64,000 nt of DNA from CALGFI01 sp963786805. GTDB lineage: Bacteria; Actinomycetota; UBA4738; HRBIN12. Where the stretch lies: positions 62,001 to 126,000 of the forward strand of contig CAWBAK010000004.1 of NCBI GenBank assembly GCA_963786805.1. Direction: 5' to 3'. Below, piece by piece: positions 54,664 to 63,530 of the stretch (the first letter of the stretch is position 1; each line of letters opens with the position of its first letter). The notes beneath the pieces were generated by a model. That model worked only from the letters and a program-made list of their open reading frames with translations. It searched no databases and had not been told where the DNA came from. A program made the position numbers and the translations under genes.

Positions 54664-56678
54664 ACGCGCACCTCCTCGCGCGTCTCCGCGACCTCGGCCG
54701 GAACCGACCTGCGCCTCGGAGGCGATCGGGACGGCCAGGCGGCAACGAGCCCTCCGAACGCGATCACGAACCCGCCCACCCACAGCAGCCCGATCCCGGG
54801 GTTCACGAAGAACCGGAGCGACGCGGCCGGACCCTCCGCATCGACCGAGACGAGCGATGCGTAGAGGTCTCGCATCCCGTTCCACGGCGTGCCGACCCGG
54901 ATCGACGGCGTTCCGATGGGCTCCGACGAGCCCGGATAGAGGTTCAGCGAGGGCTGGAGCCTCGCGACCTCCTCGCCGGTCTCGGCGTCGAACGCGGTGA
55001 TCCGGGCGACGATCACGCGCCGGTGCGCCTCCTCGCGAACGTTCAGGTCGTCGAGCCGGAGCTCGTAGCCCTCGACGCGGGCGCGATCGCCGACGCCGAG
55101 CGTGAGCTCGCCCGAGGCATCGCCGAGCGCGGCCCACGACACCCCGACGAGCGCGACCAGGATCCCGAGGTGCGCGACGAGGCCTCCGTACAGCCTTCGG
55201 TTCCGCGTGATCGCGGCGCGCGTCGCGACGCCCCACGACGTGGCGTGCGCGCGGCGTTGAGCGCGAACCCCGCGGACCATCTCGGCGATCGTCGCCGTCC
55301 CGACGAACGCCGCGAGCCCGAACACCACGATCGCCGCCGTGCCGGCTCCGGCGAGCGCGAACACCACGGCGACCGCCGCCGCCGCCCACGCCGGCACCTG
55401 CAACCGCCGCGCGACCGCCGACAGCGACGCCGCGCGCCACGGCAGGAGCGGCCCGATCCCCATGAGGAACAGCAGGAGCAGCGCGACCGGGAGCGTGTTG
55501 CGGTTGAAGAACGGTCCGCCGACGGAGACCTTCTCGCCGGTCAGCGCCTCCACGATCAGCGGATAGATCGTCCCGACCAGGACGGTGAACGTGACCGCCA
55601 GCAGCAGGACGTTGTTGCCGAGGAACACGCTCTCGCGCGACAGCGGCGTGTCGAGCGTCGACTCGGCCCGCAGCGCGTCGCGCCGCCAGGCGATCAGCCC
55701 GAAGCCGCCGACGAGCACGAGCGTGAGGAACGCCAGGTACATCGGCCCGACGATCGACTGCGCGAACGTGTGGACCGAGGACAGGATGCTCCCCCGCGTG
55801 AGGAACGTCCCGAGCACCGTCAGCGAGAACGTGCCGATCACGAGCGCGAGGTTCCAGACCTTCAGCATCCCGCGGCGTTCCTGCACCATCACCGAATGCA
55901 GGAACGCGGTCGCCGTGAGCCACGGGAGCAGCGCGACGTTCTCGACCGGGTCCCACGCCCAGTAGCCGCCCCACCCGAGCACCCCGTAGGACCAGAGCGC
56001 GCCGAGCGTGAGCCCCACCGCCAGGAACGTCCACGCGGCGAGCGTCCACCGCCGCGTGATCCGGATCCAGTCATCGCTCACGCGTCCGGTGATCAGTCCC
56101 GCGATCGCGAACGCGAACGGCACGGTGAACCCGATGAACCCCAGATAGAGGAACGGCGGATGCGCCGCCATCAACGGATGGTTCTGCAGCAGCGGCAGTG
56201 GCCCGTTCCCGTCGGCCGGCGCCGAGGCGAGCGTCGCGAACGGCGTCGTCGGCCCGAGGACGAGCAGCAGGTAGAACGCGACGACCCCGTACATCGCCGC
56301 GAGCGCCCACCCGAACGTCTCGGGGCGCCGCGCGCGGAACCGGAACGCGACCGCGGCGAGGTACCCGCCGAGGACGAGGTTCCACAGGAGGAGCGAGCCC
56401 TCGTCGGCCGACCACAGCGCAAGGACCTTGAAGAACGTCGGCGTCGCGATGCTCGAGTTCGAGGCGACGTAGCGGACCGAGAAGTCGTTCGTCAGCAGGG
56501 CGACGAGCATCGCCACGTTCGCGACGAGGACGAGCGCGAGCACCGAGTAGGCCGTCGTGCGCGCGCTCTCGAGCATCGACGCGTTCCGCCGGCGAACGCC
56601 CATGACCGCGACGGCGCCCCCGTACAGCGCGAGCGCGAACGCGATCGCGAGCGAGACCGTCCCGACGAACGCGGCCAC
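54660..56678 (-). CDS. ccmF: Heme lyase subunit CcmF
   Basis: Start GTG 56678; 672 residues with about 15 membrane helices. The tryptophan-rich heme site GWGGYWAWDPVENVALLPWL, conserved AAHPPFLYLGFIG and the C-terminal large periplasmic loop are present. It catalyses heme transfer from CcmE to apocytochrome with CcmH/CcmI. It lies one base after the ccmE stop. Confidence 0.95.
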   Translation of the reverse strand: MAAFVGTVSLAIAFALALYGGAVAVMGVRRRNASMLESARTTAYSVLALVLVANVAMLVALLTNDFSVRYVASNSSIATPTFFKVLALWSADEGSLLLWNLVLGGYLAAVAFRFRARRPETFGWALAAMYGVVAFYLLLVLGPTTPFATLASAPADGNGPLPLLQNHPLMAAHPPFLYLGFIGFTVPFAFAIAGLITGRVSDDWIRITRRWTLAAWTFLAVGLTLGALWSYGVLGWGGYWAWDPVENVALLPWLTATAFLHSVMVQERRGMLKVWNLALVIGTFSLTVLGTFLTRGSILSSVHTFAQSIVGPMYLAFLTLVLVGGFGLIAWRRDALRAESTLDTPLSRESVFLGNNVLLLAVTFTVLVGTIYPLIVEALTGEKVSVGGPFFNRNTLPVALLLLFLMGIGPLLPWRAASLSAVARRLQVPAWAAAAVAVVFALAGAGTAAIVVFGLAAFVGTATIAEMVRGVRAQRRAHATSWGVATRAAITRNRRLYGGLVAHLGILVALVGVSWAALGDASGELTLGVGDRARVEGYELRLDDLNVREEAHRRVIVARITAFDAETGEEVARLQPSLNLYPGSSEPIGTPSIRVGTPWNGMRDLYASLVSVDAEGPAASLRFFVNPGIGLLWVGGFVIAFGGLVAAWPSRSPPRRRSVPAEVAETREEVRV

Positions 56679-56679
56679 C

Positions 56680-57086
56680 TCAGCCGACCTGCGCGGGGGA
56701 AGGCGTCTCGCCGGCCGCCGGCGGCCGGTACTCCTCGCCGTGCTTCACGAGCATCGTGTCGAGTGGAACGCGCCGTCCGCGCCATAGGTGCCTTCGAGGA
56801 CCACGCCCGTCCCGTCCTGGAACAGCCCGGGCGTCGCGCCATCGTGGACGACCGTCATCCGCGTCGTGCCGTCGGTGACCACGAAGTTCACGATGCCGGA
56901 GAGGGTGTGCACCGATCCCGGCACCACCTGCCCGCCGAGCCGCAGCTGCTCGCCGGGTGCCGGTTGCTGTTGCAGCAGCTCGGTCGGCGTCACGTAGTAG
57001 ACGAGGTTCCCCGAGAGCGCCCTGGTCCCGACCCACGCCAGGCTTCCGGCGATGAGGACGAGCAGCACCACGACCCGGAGGCGCAT
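56680..57086 (-). CDS. ccmE: Heme chaperone CcmE (frame break near 56757)
   Basis: Start ATG 57086 (MRLRVVVLLVLIAGSLAWVG, a membrane anchor); a small OB-fold follows (LVYYVTPTELLQQQPAPG, RMTVVHDGATPGLFQDG). As read, a stop comes early at 56745. Adding one base near 56757 gives FHSDTMLVKHGEEYRPP, the exact family signature with the heme-binding His and following Tyr, and a 135-residue protein ending at 56680. It carries heme from CcmC to CcmF. It is first in ccmEFGHI. Confidence 0.9.
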
Positions 57087-57340
57087 GGCCCCGACCCTAT
57101 CGCGGGGCTTCGAGAACCGTCGAGGCAGCCCGAGCGCGGGTAGCGGGTCAAGCTGAGCCGCTAACCGCGTCAACTTCTGGCGCTGGTGGGTTCACACTGT
57201 CAGGGTGGCCGACCTGCCGGTAATGGGCTGCCCCGGAGCCGCGATGCCGCGGAAGCGGCATCGAAGGCTGAGAGGCAGGAAGTAGACCCGGGCGGCCCGC
57301 CACATCAGATCCAAGCTGACCCACTGCCGAGCGCGTTCGG
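57087..57340. other. Intergenic region between MocR gene and ccmE
   Basis: These 254 bp hold the presumed ccmE promoter. A perfect 8-bp stem GATGCCGC/GCGGCATC with a GGAA loop lies at 57243-57262, downstream of the MocR gene, and could terminate it. A GC-rich frame across the segment has no recognisable protein. I cannot exclude a decayed mobile-element end, but no terminal repeats are evident. Confidence 0.35.
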
Positions 57341-58828
57341 TCAGACGACGATGCGGACGGCGCGTGGTGCTTGGGTCGAGTCCCGCTCGTACTCCTCCCA
57401 GGCCCGGGCGAGGCGCTCGACGCCCTCGCGCATCGGGTCGGGCTCGAGCACGAACGGCAGACGAACGCGATCCGGGAAGTTGCCGTCGACCGAGGTCATC
57501 GGTCCGGGCACGACAGTCACGCCGTGACGAGTGGCGACGTGCGAGAACGCGGTCGCATCGGCATCGGCGAGCCGGACCCAGAGGCATAGGCCACCAGCCG
57601 GCGCGTCCCAGGTCCACGCGGGGAGGTGCTCGCGGAGGAGGCCCTCGAGCGTCTCCTTGCGCTCTTGGAGCAGCGCTCGGCGCTCGACGAGGATCTCGTC
57701 CAGGTCCTCGAGCAGGGGCAGCGCAAGGATCTGGCTGACGGTCGACGTCCCGTGGTCAGTCACGAGCTTCATCCGCGCGAGCCGCTGAACGATCGGCGCC
57801 GGCGCGCGGATCCATCCGATCCGAAGGCCGCCCCACAGGATCTTGGAGAGCGAGCCGATCGACAGGACGGGCACGTCGCCCTGGAACGCGCCGATCGGCG
57901 GCGGCGGGTCACCGCCGAGCGTGAGGTCGGCGACCGTGAGGTCCTCGACGATCGGCACCTGGAGCTCCTGCGCGAGCTCGGCCACCTCGCGCCGCTCGCG
58001 CTCGGGCATCAGCGTGCCGGTCGGGTTGTGGAACGTCGGCATGAGGTAGGCGAGCCGAGGCGAGGTCGCGACGATCGCGTCGCGCAGGCGTTCGGGCCGC
58101 AGGCCTTGCACGCCGATCGGCACCGAGACCAGGCGCGCACCCGAGGCCGTGAACATGTCGATCGCGGTCAGGTACGTGGGGTCCTCGACGAGCGCGACGT
58201 CGCCGGGCCGCGCGTAGAGCGCGGCGGCGAGACCGACCGCCTGTTGCGCGCCGGTCGTGACGATGACCTCGTCCGTCGTCGTCGGCATGCGCCAGCGCCG
58301 GGTGAGGTGGTCGGCGATCGCGGCGCGGAGCGGCGCGTGCCCGATCGCCTCGTAGCCGATCCCGTCGCGCGCGGCGCGGTCAATCTCCTCGAGCGCGCGC
58401 GACATGCCGGGCCGCGAGAACAGGTCGCCCGCGGCCAGCGCCGCGCAGGTGAACTCGATCCCCTCGCCGGGTCCCTCGATCAGTGCCCGGAACGACGTCG
58501 TCGCCCGCCCGACGAACCCGGCACGGTCCTCGCCGAAGCGCACGACCGACGCGTGCCGGCGGACCCACGTCCCGCTCCCCTGCCGGCTCTCGAGCCAGCC
58601 CTCCTCGCGGAGGAGGTCGTACGCGGCGACCACCGTGCTCCGGCTGACGGAGAGCTCGGCGGCGAGCGCTCGCTCGGTCGGCAGGCGGGTCCCGCTCGGC
58701 ATCTCGGCGCGGCGGATCGCGCCGCGGATCGACTCGGCCAGGCGCCGGTACAGCGGGCCCGGCCCGTTCGCCGTCCACCCCGCGAGCGAGGGTCCGAGGC
58801 CGGTGCCCGGGAGCTGCGCCGTCGCCAT
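57341..58828 (-). CDS. MocR-type GntR/aminotransferase-fold transcriptional regulator
   Basis: This 495-residue protein has an N-terminal winged helix (about 25-95: PLYRRLAESIRGAIRRAEMP, LSVSRSTVVAAYDLLREEGW) linked to a fold-type-I aminotransferase domain with NPTGTLMPERERREVAELA and Schiff-base Lys in IGSLSKILWGGLRIGW. MocR regulators sense PLP or an amine/amino-acid adduct and bind direct repeats. Divergent transcription from azlCD suggests it controls that exporter. Confidence 0.9.
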   Translation of the reverse strand: MATAQLPGTGLGPSLAGWTANGPGPLYRRLAESIRGAIRRAEMPSGTRLPTERALAAELSVSRSTVVAAYDLLREEGWLESRQGSGTWVRRHASVVRFGEDRAGFVGRATTSFRALIEGPGEGIEFTCAALAAGDLFSRPGMSRALEEIDRAARDGIGYEAIGHAPLRAAIADHLTRRWRMPTTTDEVIVTTGAQQAVGLAAALYARPGDVALVEDPTYLTAIDMFTASGARLVSVPIGVQGLRPERLRDAIVATSPRLAYLMPTFHNPTGTLMPERERREVAELAQELQVPIVEDLTVADLTLGGDPPPPIGAFQGDVPVLSIGSLSKILWGGLRIGWIRAPAPIVQRLARMKLVTDHGTSTVSQILALPLLEDLDEILVERRALLQERKETLEGLLREHLPAWTWDAPAGGLCLWVRLADADATAFSHVATRHGVTVVPGPMTSVDGNFPDRVRLPFVLEPDPMREGVERLARAWEEYERDSTQAPRAVRIVV

Positions 58829-58950
58829 CTTCGATCCAATCTGGCCGGATTGGCCGTGGAGTGGTCCGGTCTGCGCGGCCGATTATCGAACCGGCAGGCA
58901 CGAACGGCGCAACCCGGATTGGCCGGGGATTGGACTCGGGTTCGGAGGCC
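58829..58950. promoter_or_regulatory. Divergent MocR/azlC control region with repeated operator-like motif
   Basis: The 11-bp motif CCGGATTGGCC occurs twice in direct orientation at 58845-58855 and 58914-58924. The first copy sits in a near-perfect 18-bp dyad CCAATCTGGCCGGATTGG (58836-58853). A further GATTGG follows the second. MocR proteins typically bind two direct repeats in such divergent regions, so these are good operator candidates. A GGAGG ribosome site precedes azlC GTG 58951. Confidence 0.55.
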
Positions 58951-59607
58951 GTGATCGAGACCAAGAGCTACCGGGACGGGGCGCGGGCCGTCGGGCCGTT
59001 CGCGATCGCCGTCGCGGGGTTCGGGATCTCGTTCGGCGTCCTCGCGCGGGCGGCGGGCTTCGGCTGGCTCGCGCCGATCGTGATGTCGGCCACGACGTTC
59101 GCCGGGTCCGCGCAGTTCGCCGCCGTGTCGGTGATCGGCGACGGCGGAACGGTGGCGGCCGCCGTCACCGCGGCGCTCCTGCTGAACGCCCGGTACGGCC
59201 CGATCGGCGTCTCGGTCGCGCCGTACCTCACCGGGCCGGCGTGGTGGCGCTTCGTCCGCGCGCAGCTCGTCGTCGACGAGTCGTGGGCGCTCGCCGCCGA
59301 GGGGGACGGACGTTTCGACCCGCGCGTGCTGGTCGGCTCCGGGCTCGTGCTCTATTGCGGCTGGGTCGGAGGAACCGCGATCGGGTCGATCGGCGGCGAG
59401 GCGCTCGGCGACCCGGCGACGATCGGTCTCGACGCCGCGTTCCCGGCGTTGTTCCTCGCGCTGCTCGTTCCGCAGTTGAAGGGACGGAGGCGGCTTCAGG
59501 CCGCGGTGCTCGGTGCGGCGATCGCGCTCGTGCTCACGCCGTTCGCCCCGGCGGGCGTGCCGATCATCGCGGCTGCGGTGGTGTGTCTGATGGGGCTTCG
59601 CAAGTGA
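58951..59607 (+). CDS. azlC: Branched-chain amino acid exporter large subunit AzlC
   Basis: Start GTG 58951 after GGAGG; 218 residues with about six membrane helices. AzlC motifs are PFAIAVAGFGISFGVLARAA, PIVMSATTFAGSAQFAAVSV and LLLNARYGPIGVSVAP. It forms an amino-acid exporter with AzlD, encoded next with a GTGA overlap. Substrates in relatives are valine, isoleucine and analogues. Confidence 0.9.
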   Translation: MIETKSYRDGARAVGPFAIAVAGFGISFGVLARAAGFGWLAPIVMSATTFAGSAQFAAVSVIGDGGTVAAAVTAALLLNARYGPIGVSVAPYLTGPAWWRFVRAQLVVDESWALAAEGDGRFDPRVLVGSGLVLYCGWVGGTAIGSIGGEALGDPATIGLDAAFPALFLALLVPQLKGRRRLQAAVLGAAIALVLTPFAPAGVPIIAAAVVCLMGLRK

Positions 59608-59912
59608 GCGCGACCTGGCTCGTCGTCGTCCTGGTCGGGGCCGGAACGATCGCCATCAAGGCGGCGGGACCGGTGCTGCTCGGCGGCCGGCCGCTGCCGG
59701 AGCGCTTCACCGGCGTCGTCGAACTCCTCGCGCCGGCGGTTCTCGGCGCGCTCGTCGCAGTGCAGACGTTCGGCGCGAGTCAGTCGCTCGTGGTCGACGA
59801 ACGGTTGATCGGCGTCGCAGCCGCCGGGATCGCGCTTTGGAGGAAGGCGCCACTGCTGGTCGTCGTGGTCATCGCCGCCGCGGCAACTGCCACCGCTCGC
59901 GCGATCCTCTAG
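59604..59912 (+). CDS. azlD: Branched-chain amino acid exporter small subunit AzlD
   Basis: GTG 59604 overlaps the azlC stop; 102 residues with three to four membrane helices. Family features include IKAAGPVLLGGRPLPERFTG and the LLAPAVLGALVAVQTF segment. It works as the small partner of AzlC. The stop is followed almost at once by tRNA-Gly on the other strand. Confidence 0.88.
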   Translation: MSATWLVVVLVGAGTIAIKAAGPVLLGGRPLPERFTGVVELLAPAVLGALVAVQTFGASQSLVVDERLIGVAAAGIALWRKAPLLVVVVIAAAATATARAIL

Positions 59913-59913
59913 G

Positions 59914-59987
<74 letters not shown>

Positions 59988-60041
59988 GTGGCTCCAGGGG
60001 AGCCTAGCAGCGGGGTCGGATCGTCCCGAGCAACCTCGGCT

Positions 60042-60596
60042 CTAACTCGACTTCTGGCCCGTCCGCAGGTCCATCCAGTTCGTCTCGATCGTCGAGTAGC
60101 GCTGCCATGCGGCGGCCCAGCCCTGGTCGTTCCTGGGGAAACGCTCGAGCGGTTGCTGCGGTGCGTTCCGGTCCCAGATCCCGAAGTAGTCCGGGCCGTA
60201 CCCGAGGAGATACCGCCCGCCGGTGTGCGTGAACTCGATCTTCGCGTCGGCTGCCGGAGCGGCTGCGGCCTGCGCGGCGGGTGCCGCCTGCGCGGCCGGC
60301 TGAGCCACGGGAGCCGCTTGGACCACCGCCGGCGCGGGCTGAGCTTCCGGCGCCGGGGCAGCAGGTCTGGCCTCGGCCGGCGGCACCGGGCCGGGCTTGG
60401 GCTCGACCGGCATCGGCTGAACGATCGTGGCCTGCGGCACCGGCTTCACCACGTCCTTGGAACGGCCCTTCGCGTCCCCCTTCGGCGGTCCGTCTTCCGC
60501 GCCCGCCGGGGGGGTGTCGACGAGCCACATCAGGCAGTAGCGGCACCGGATCGCCGCGTCCTTGATCTCTTCCGCGCAGTAAGGACAGGTCTTCAT
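60042..60596 (-). CDS. Zinc-ribbon protein with uncharacterised GYG-GIW domain, paralogue 2
   Basis: This 184-residue protein has an N-terminal zinc ribbon (CPYCAEEIKDAAIRCRYC, residues 4-21), a long Ala/Pro/Gln-rich linker (about 30-125) and a C-terminal domain GGRYLLGYGPDYFGIWD, PLERFPRNDQGWAAAWQRYS. The last domain aligns with the C-terminus of the protein at 21332-21712. No membrane helix. Function unknown. Confidence 0.75.
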   Translation of the reverse strand: MKTCPYCAEEIKDAAIRCRYCLMWLVDTPPAGAEDGPPKGDAKGRSKDVVKPVPQATIVQPMPVEPKPGPVPPAEARPAAPAPEAQPAPAVVQAAPVAQPAAQAAPAAQAAAAPAADAKIEFTHTGGRYLLGYGPDYFGIWDRNAPQQPLERFPRNDQGWAAAWQRYSTIETNWMDLRTGQKSS

Positions 60597-60617
60597 CGAG
60601 CGACTCCTTCGCAGATG

Positions 60618-60639
60618 GCGGGGGAAAGCCTACCCCCGC
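60618..60639 (-). terminator. Hairpin downstream of amidohydrolase gene
   Basis: GCGGGGG (60618-60624) and CCCCCGC (60633-60639) form a seven-pair GC stem around an 8-nt loop, 25 bp after the amidohydrolase stop. No strong U-tract follows. It is a plausible transcription stop for the leftward metabolic genes. Confidence 0.4.
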
Positions 60640-60663
60640 GCACTTCGCGGAGGGAAACCGGCC

Positions 60664-61902
60664 TCAGCCGCCCTTGACGACCTCGCCGCCCTTCATCACG
60701 AAGGCGACGTCGGTGAACAGGTCCAGGTCCTCGAGCGGGTCGCCCTCGATCGCGATCAGGTCGGCGAACCTGCCGGGCTCGATCGCCCCGACGCGGTCCT
60801 GCCACCCCATCAGCTCGGCGGCGACGACCGTCGCGCTCTGCACCGCCTGCATCGGCTTCATCCCGAACTTGACCATGTACGCGAGCTGCTTCCCGCTCAT
60901 GCCGTGCGGGTAGACGCCGCTGTCCGTCCCGTACGCGATCTTCACGCCGGCTTCGACGGACTTGGCGAAGCCCTGCCGCTGCGCGTCGGTCGTCTCGTCG
61001 TTCTTGCGCAGGACGTCCGCCGACCAGCCGTGCTCCCGGCCCTGCTGCGCGATCCAGTCGCCGTTCCACACGTCGGCGACGAGGTAGGTGCCGGCCTCGG
61101 CCATCATCGCGATCGCCTCGTCGTCCATGAGCGAGCCGTGCTCGATCGAGCGCACGCCGGCGCGAACCGCGCGCTTGATCCCCTCGGCGCCGTGTGCGTG
61201 CGCGGCGACGTGGGTTCCGTAGAGCGCCGCCTCCTCCACGCCGGCGCGGAGCTCGGCCTCGCTGAACTCGGGAGCGCCGGGGGTCGTGCCCTCGGTCAGG
61301 ACCGCGCCCGTCGCGAGCATCTTGATGAGATCGGCACCGCCGTGAAGGATCCGCCGGACGGCGTCGCGCACCTCATCGGCGGAGCTCGAGACGCCGAAGC
61401 GGAGATCGCGCGGGACGGCCGCGTCGACGTCTGGTGCCAAGCCCGGTCACGTCACCGGCACCGCTCGGGCAGGTGACGTACGCGCCCACGCACATCATCC
61501 GCGGGCCGAGGACGTCGCCCCGGTCGATCGCCTCGCGGAGCGCCACGTCGACGAATGCGCGGAACGTCCCGACGTCGCGCACGGTCGTGAACCCGGCGAG
61601 GATCGTTTCCCGAGCGTTCCCCACGCCAGAGAGCGCCTCCTGGGCCGCGCTCCGCTGCACGAGCGCCGCGTAGCCGTGGCCGCTCTCGACCTCGCCGATC
61701 AGGTGCGCGTGACAGTCGATCAGGCCGGGCAGACACGGTGTAGGCGGAGAGGTCGCGGACGCCCTCGGGATACGTCGCCACTCTCGGGCTCGACCGACTC
61801 GATGCGGTCGCCGCGGATCGTGATGAGCTGCGCGTGACGGACCTCGCCGGCGACGACGTCGATGAAGCGGCCCGCGCGGATGTACGTGCGTTCGTTCGTC
61901 AT
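60664..61902 (-). CDS. Amidohydrolase-family metal-dependent hydrolase (three frame breaks)
   Basis: Start ATG 61902 (MTNERTYIRAGRFIDVVAGE). Slips at about 61785, 61741 and 61437 scatter the protein over three frames. Together they read as about 412 residues with CLPGLIDCHAHLIGEVE (metal HxH), GGADLIKMLATGAVL (bridging Lys), VAAHAHGAEGIKRAV and SIEHGSLMDD (His ligands) and AYGTDSGVYPHGM (catalytic Asp). Relatives include imidazolonepropionase-like and prolidase-like (Xaa-Pro) hydrolases. The substrate is unresolved. It lies 33 bp after an aldehyde dehydrogenase gene. Confidence 0.8.
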
Positions 61903-61935
61903 GCCGCGGAGCATAGCGGGAGGTCAGGCAGCGGG

Positions 61936-63495
61936 TCAGTTTCGGCTGAGCCGGAACGAGGGATCGGCAGTGAGCTCGGCGACGTCCATCTGCGCCTTCT
62001 GCAGCCTCCCGCTGTAGTCCCAGTTCATCGCCTGCCAGCTCGTGAACTGGTCGAGCACCCACACGCCCGATTGGCGCGAGCCGTTCCCGCTCCGGCCGTT
62101 GCCGCCGAACGGAAGGTGCGCCTCGGCGCCGGTCGTCGAGTTGTTCACGCTGATCATCCCGGCCGAGATGCGCTCGCGGAACCGGAACACGCTCTTCGGG
62201 TCGTTCGTGTAGATCGATGCCGACAGCCCGTACCCGTGGCCGTTCGCGAGCGCGATCGCCTCGTCGAAGTCGTCGAACGTGGCCACCCCGACGATCGGGC
62301 CGAACGTCTCCTGCTTGTAGAGGTCGTCGTCCATCGTCACGCCGTCGACGATCGTCGGGTGCACGAACAGGCCGGCCTCCGGATCGCCGACGAACCCCTT
62401 CCGCGGGTTCTCTCGGCGTGATCCGCCCCGTCCCCGTCGAGCCGCGCACGACGTGGTGCGGCTGGATCCAGTCGAGCCAGCCGAGGAACCGCTCGCAGAA
62501 CCGGCCGCTCATCATCGGGCCGTAGAGCACGTCCTCGAACGGGTCGCCGATCGGCGCGTTCTCGACCGCCTCGGCGAACCGCGACACGAACTCGTCGTGG
62601 ACCGAAGAGTGCACGATCGCCGTTCCGAGCGAGGTGCACCGCTGCCCCGCCGTGCCGAACCCGCTGAACATGGCGCCCTCGGCGGCGAGCTCGAGGTCTG
62701 CGTCGGGCATCACGACGAGCGGGTTCTTCCCGCCGAGCTCGAGGCACGCCGACTGCAGATGCCGTCCGGTGAGCTCGCCGATCGTGCGGCCGACCTCGGT
62801 CGAGCCGGTGAACCCGACCTTGTCGACGAGCCCCTCGGCGAGCGCGCGCTCGAGTCCCTCGAACGCCGTCGGCCCATCGGCGAGCACCATGTTGAACACG
62901 CCCGGCGGGAACCCCGCGTGCACGAAGAGCTGCGCGAGCGCCTCGGACGTGGCCGGCGCGTACTCGGCGGGCTTCCACACGACCGCGTTCCCGCACAGGA
63001 GCGCCGGCACGAGGTACCACGACGGCACCGCGACCGGGAAGTTCCCGGCGGTCACGATCGCCGCGACGCCGACCGGGTTCCGGAACGTGAACAGCTGCTT
63101 GTCGGGAAGCTCGCTCGGCACCGTCATGCCGTAGAGGCGACGGCCCTCGCTCACGAAGAAGTTGCAGGTGTCGATGACCTCCTGCACCGAGCCGCGCGAC
63201 TCGCGGATCGGCTTGCCGATCTCGCGCGTGATGATCCGCGCGAGCGCCTCGGCGTTGTCCTCGACGAGCCGGCCGAGCTGCTGGATCGCGCGCCCGCGCA
63301 CAGGCGAGGGCACGCGCGCCCACGCGATCTGCGCCTCTCGCGCGGCGCCGACAGGCCTCGACGAACGTCGTCGCGTCCCCAGCCGAGCCGACGCGACGGT
63401 CTCGTCCAGATGCGCGGGTTGGGGATCTCGAGCGTTCCGCCCGGCGCGTCGTCGCGCCACGTGCCGCGGATCAGCGAGGAGACGGTTCGTGCCAT
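61936..63495 (-). CDS. NAD(P)-dependent aldehyde dehydrogenase (several frame breaks)
   Basis: Start ATG 63495 (MARTVSSLIRGTWRDDAPGG). Slips occur at about 63420, around 63360 and at about 62408. The joined product is about 515-520 residues. Key sites are intact: NFPVAVPSWYLVPALLCGNA, VGFTGSTEVGRTIGEL (cofactor), catalytic Glu in CLELGGKNP, catalytic Cys in GTAGQRCTSLGTA, and C-terminal ETFGPIVGVATF and LPFGGNGRSGNG. It oxidises an aldehyde to an acid. Similarity to the alpha-aminoadipic-semialdehyde/antiquitin group is possible but not proven. Confidence 0.85.
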
Positions 63496-63530
63496 GCGGC
63501 GCAATCCTACGGCCCGGGCCGTGAACGCGG

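Noticed and set aside
53239..54864. Long plus-strand frames across the ccmFGHI region
   Set aside because: They lie opposite well-supported ccm genes and have the Arg/Pro/Ser composition of shadows.
57192..57617. Possible transposase remnant
   Set aside because: The frame mostly overlaps the MocR gene, has no DDE or serine-recombinase motif and no terminal repeats are visible.
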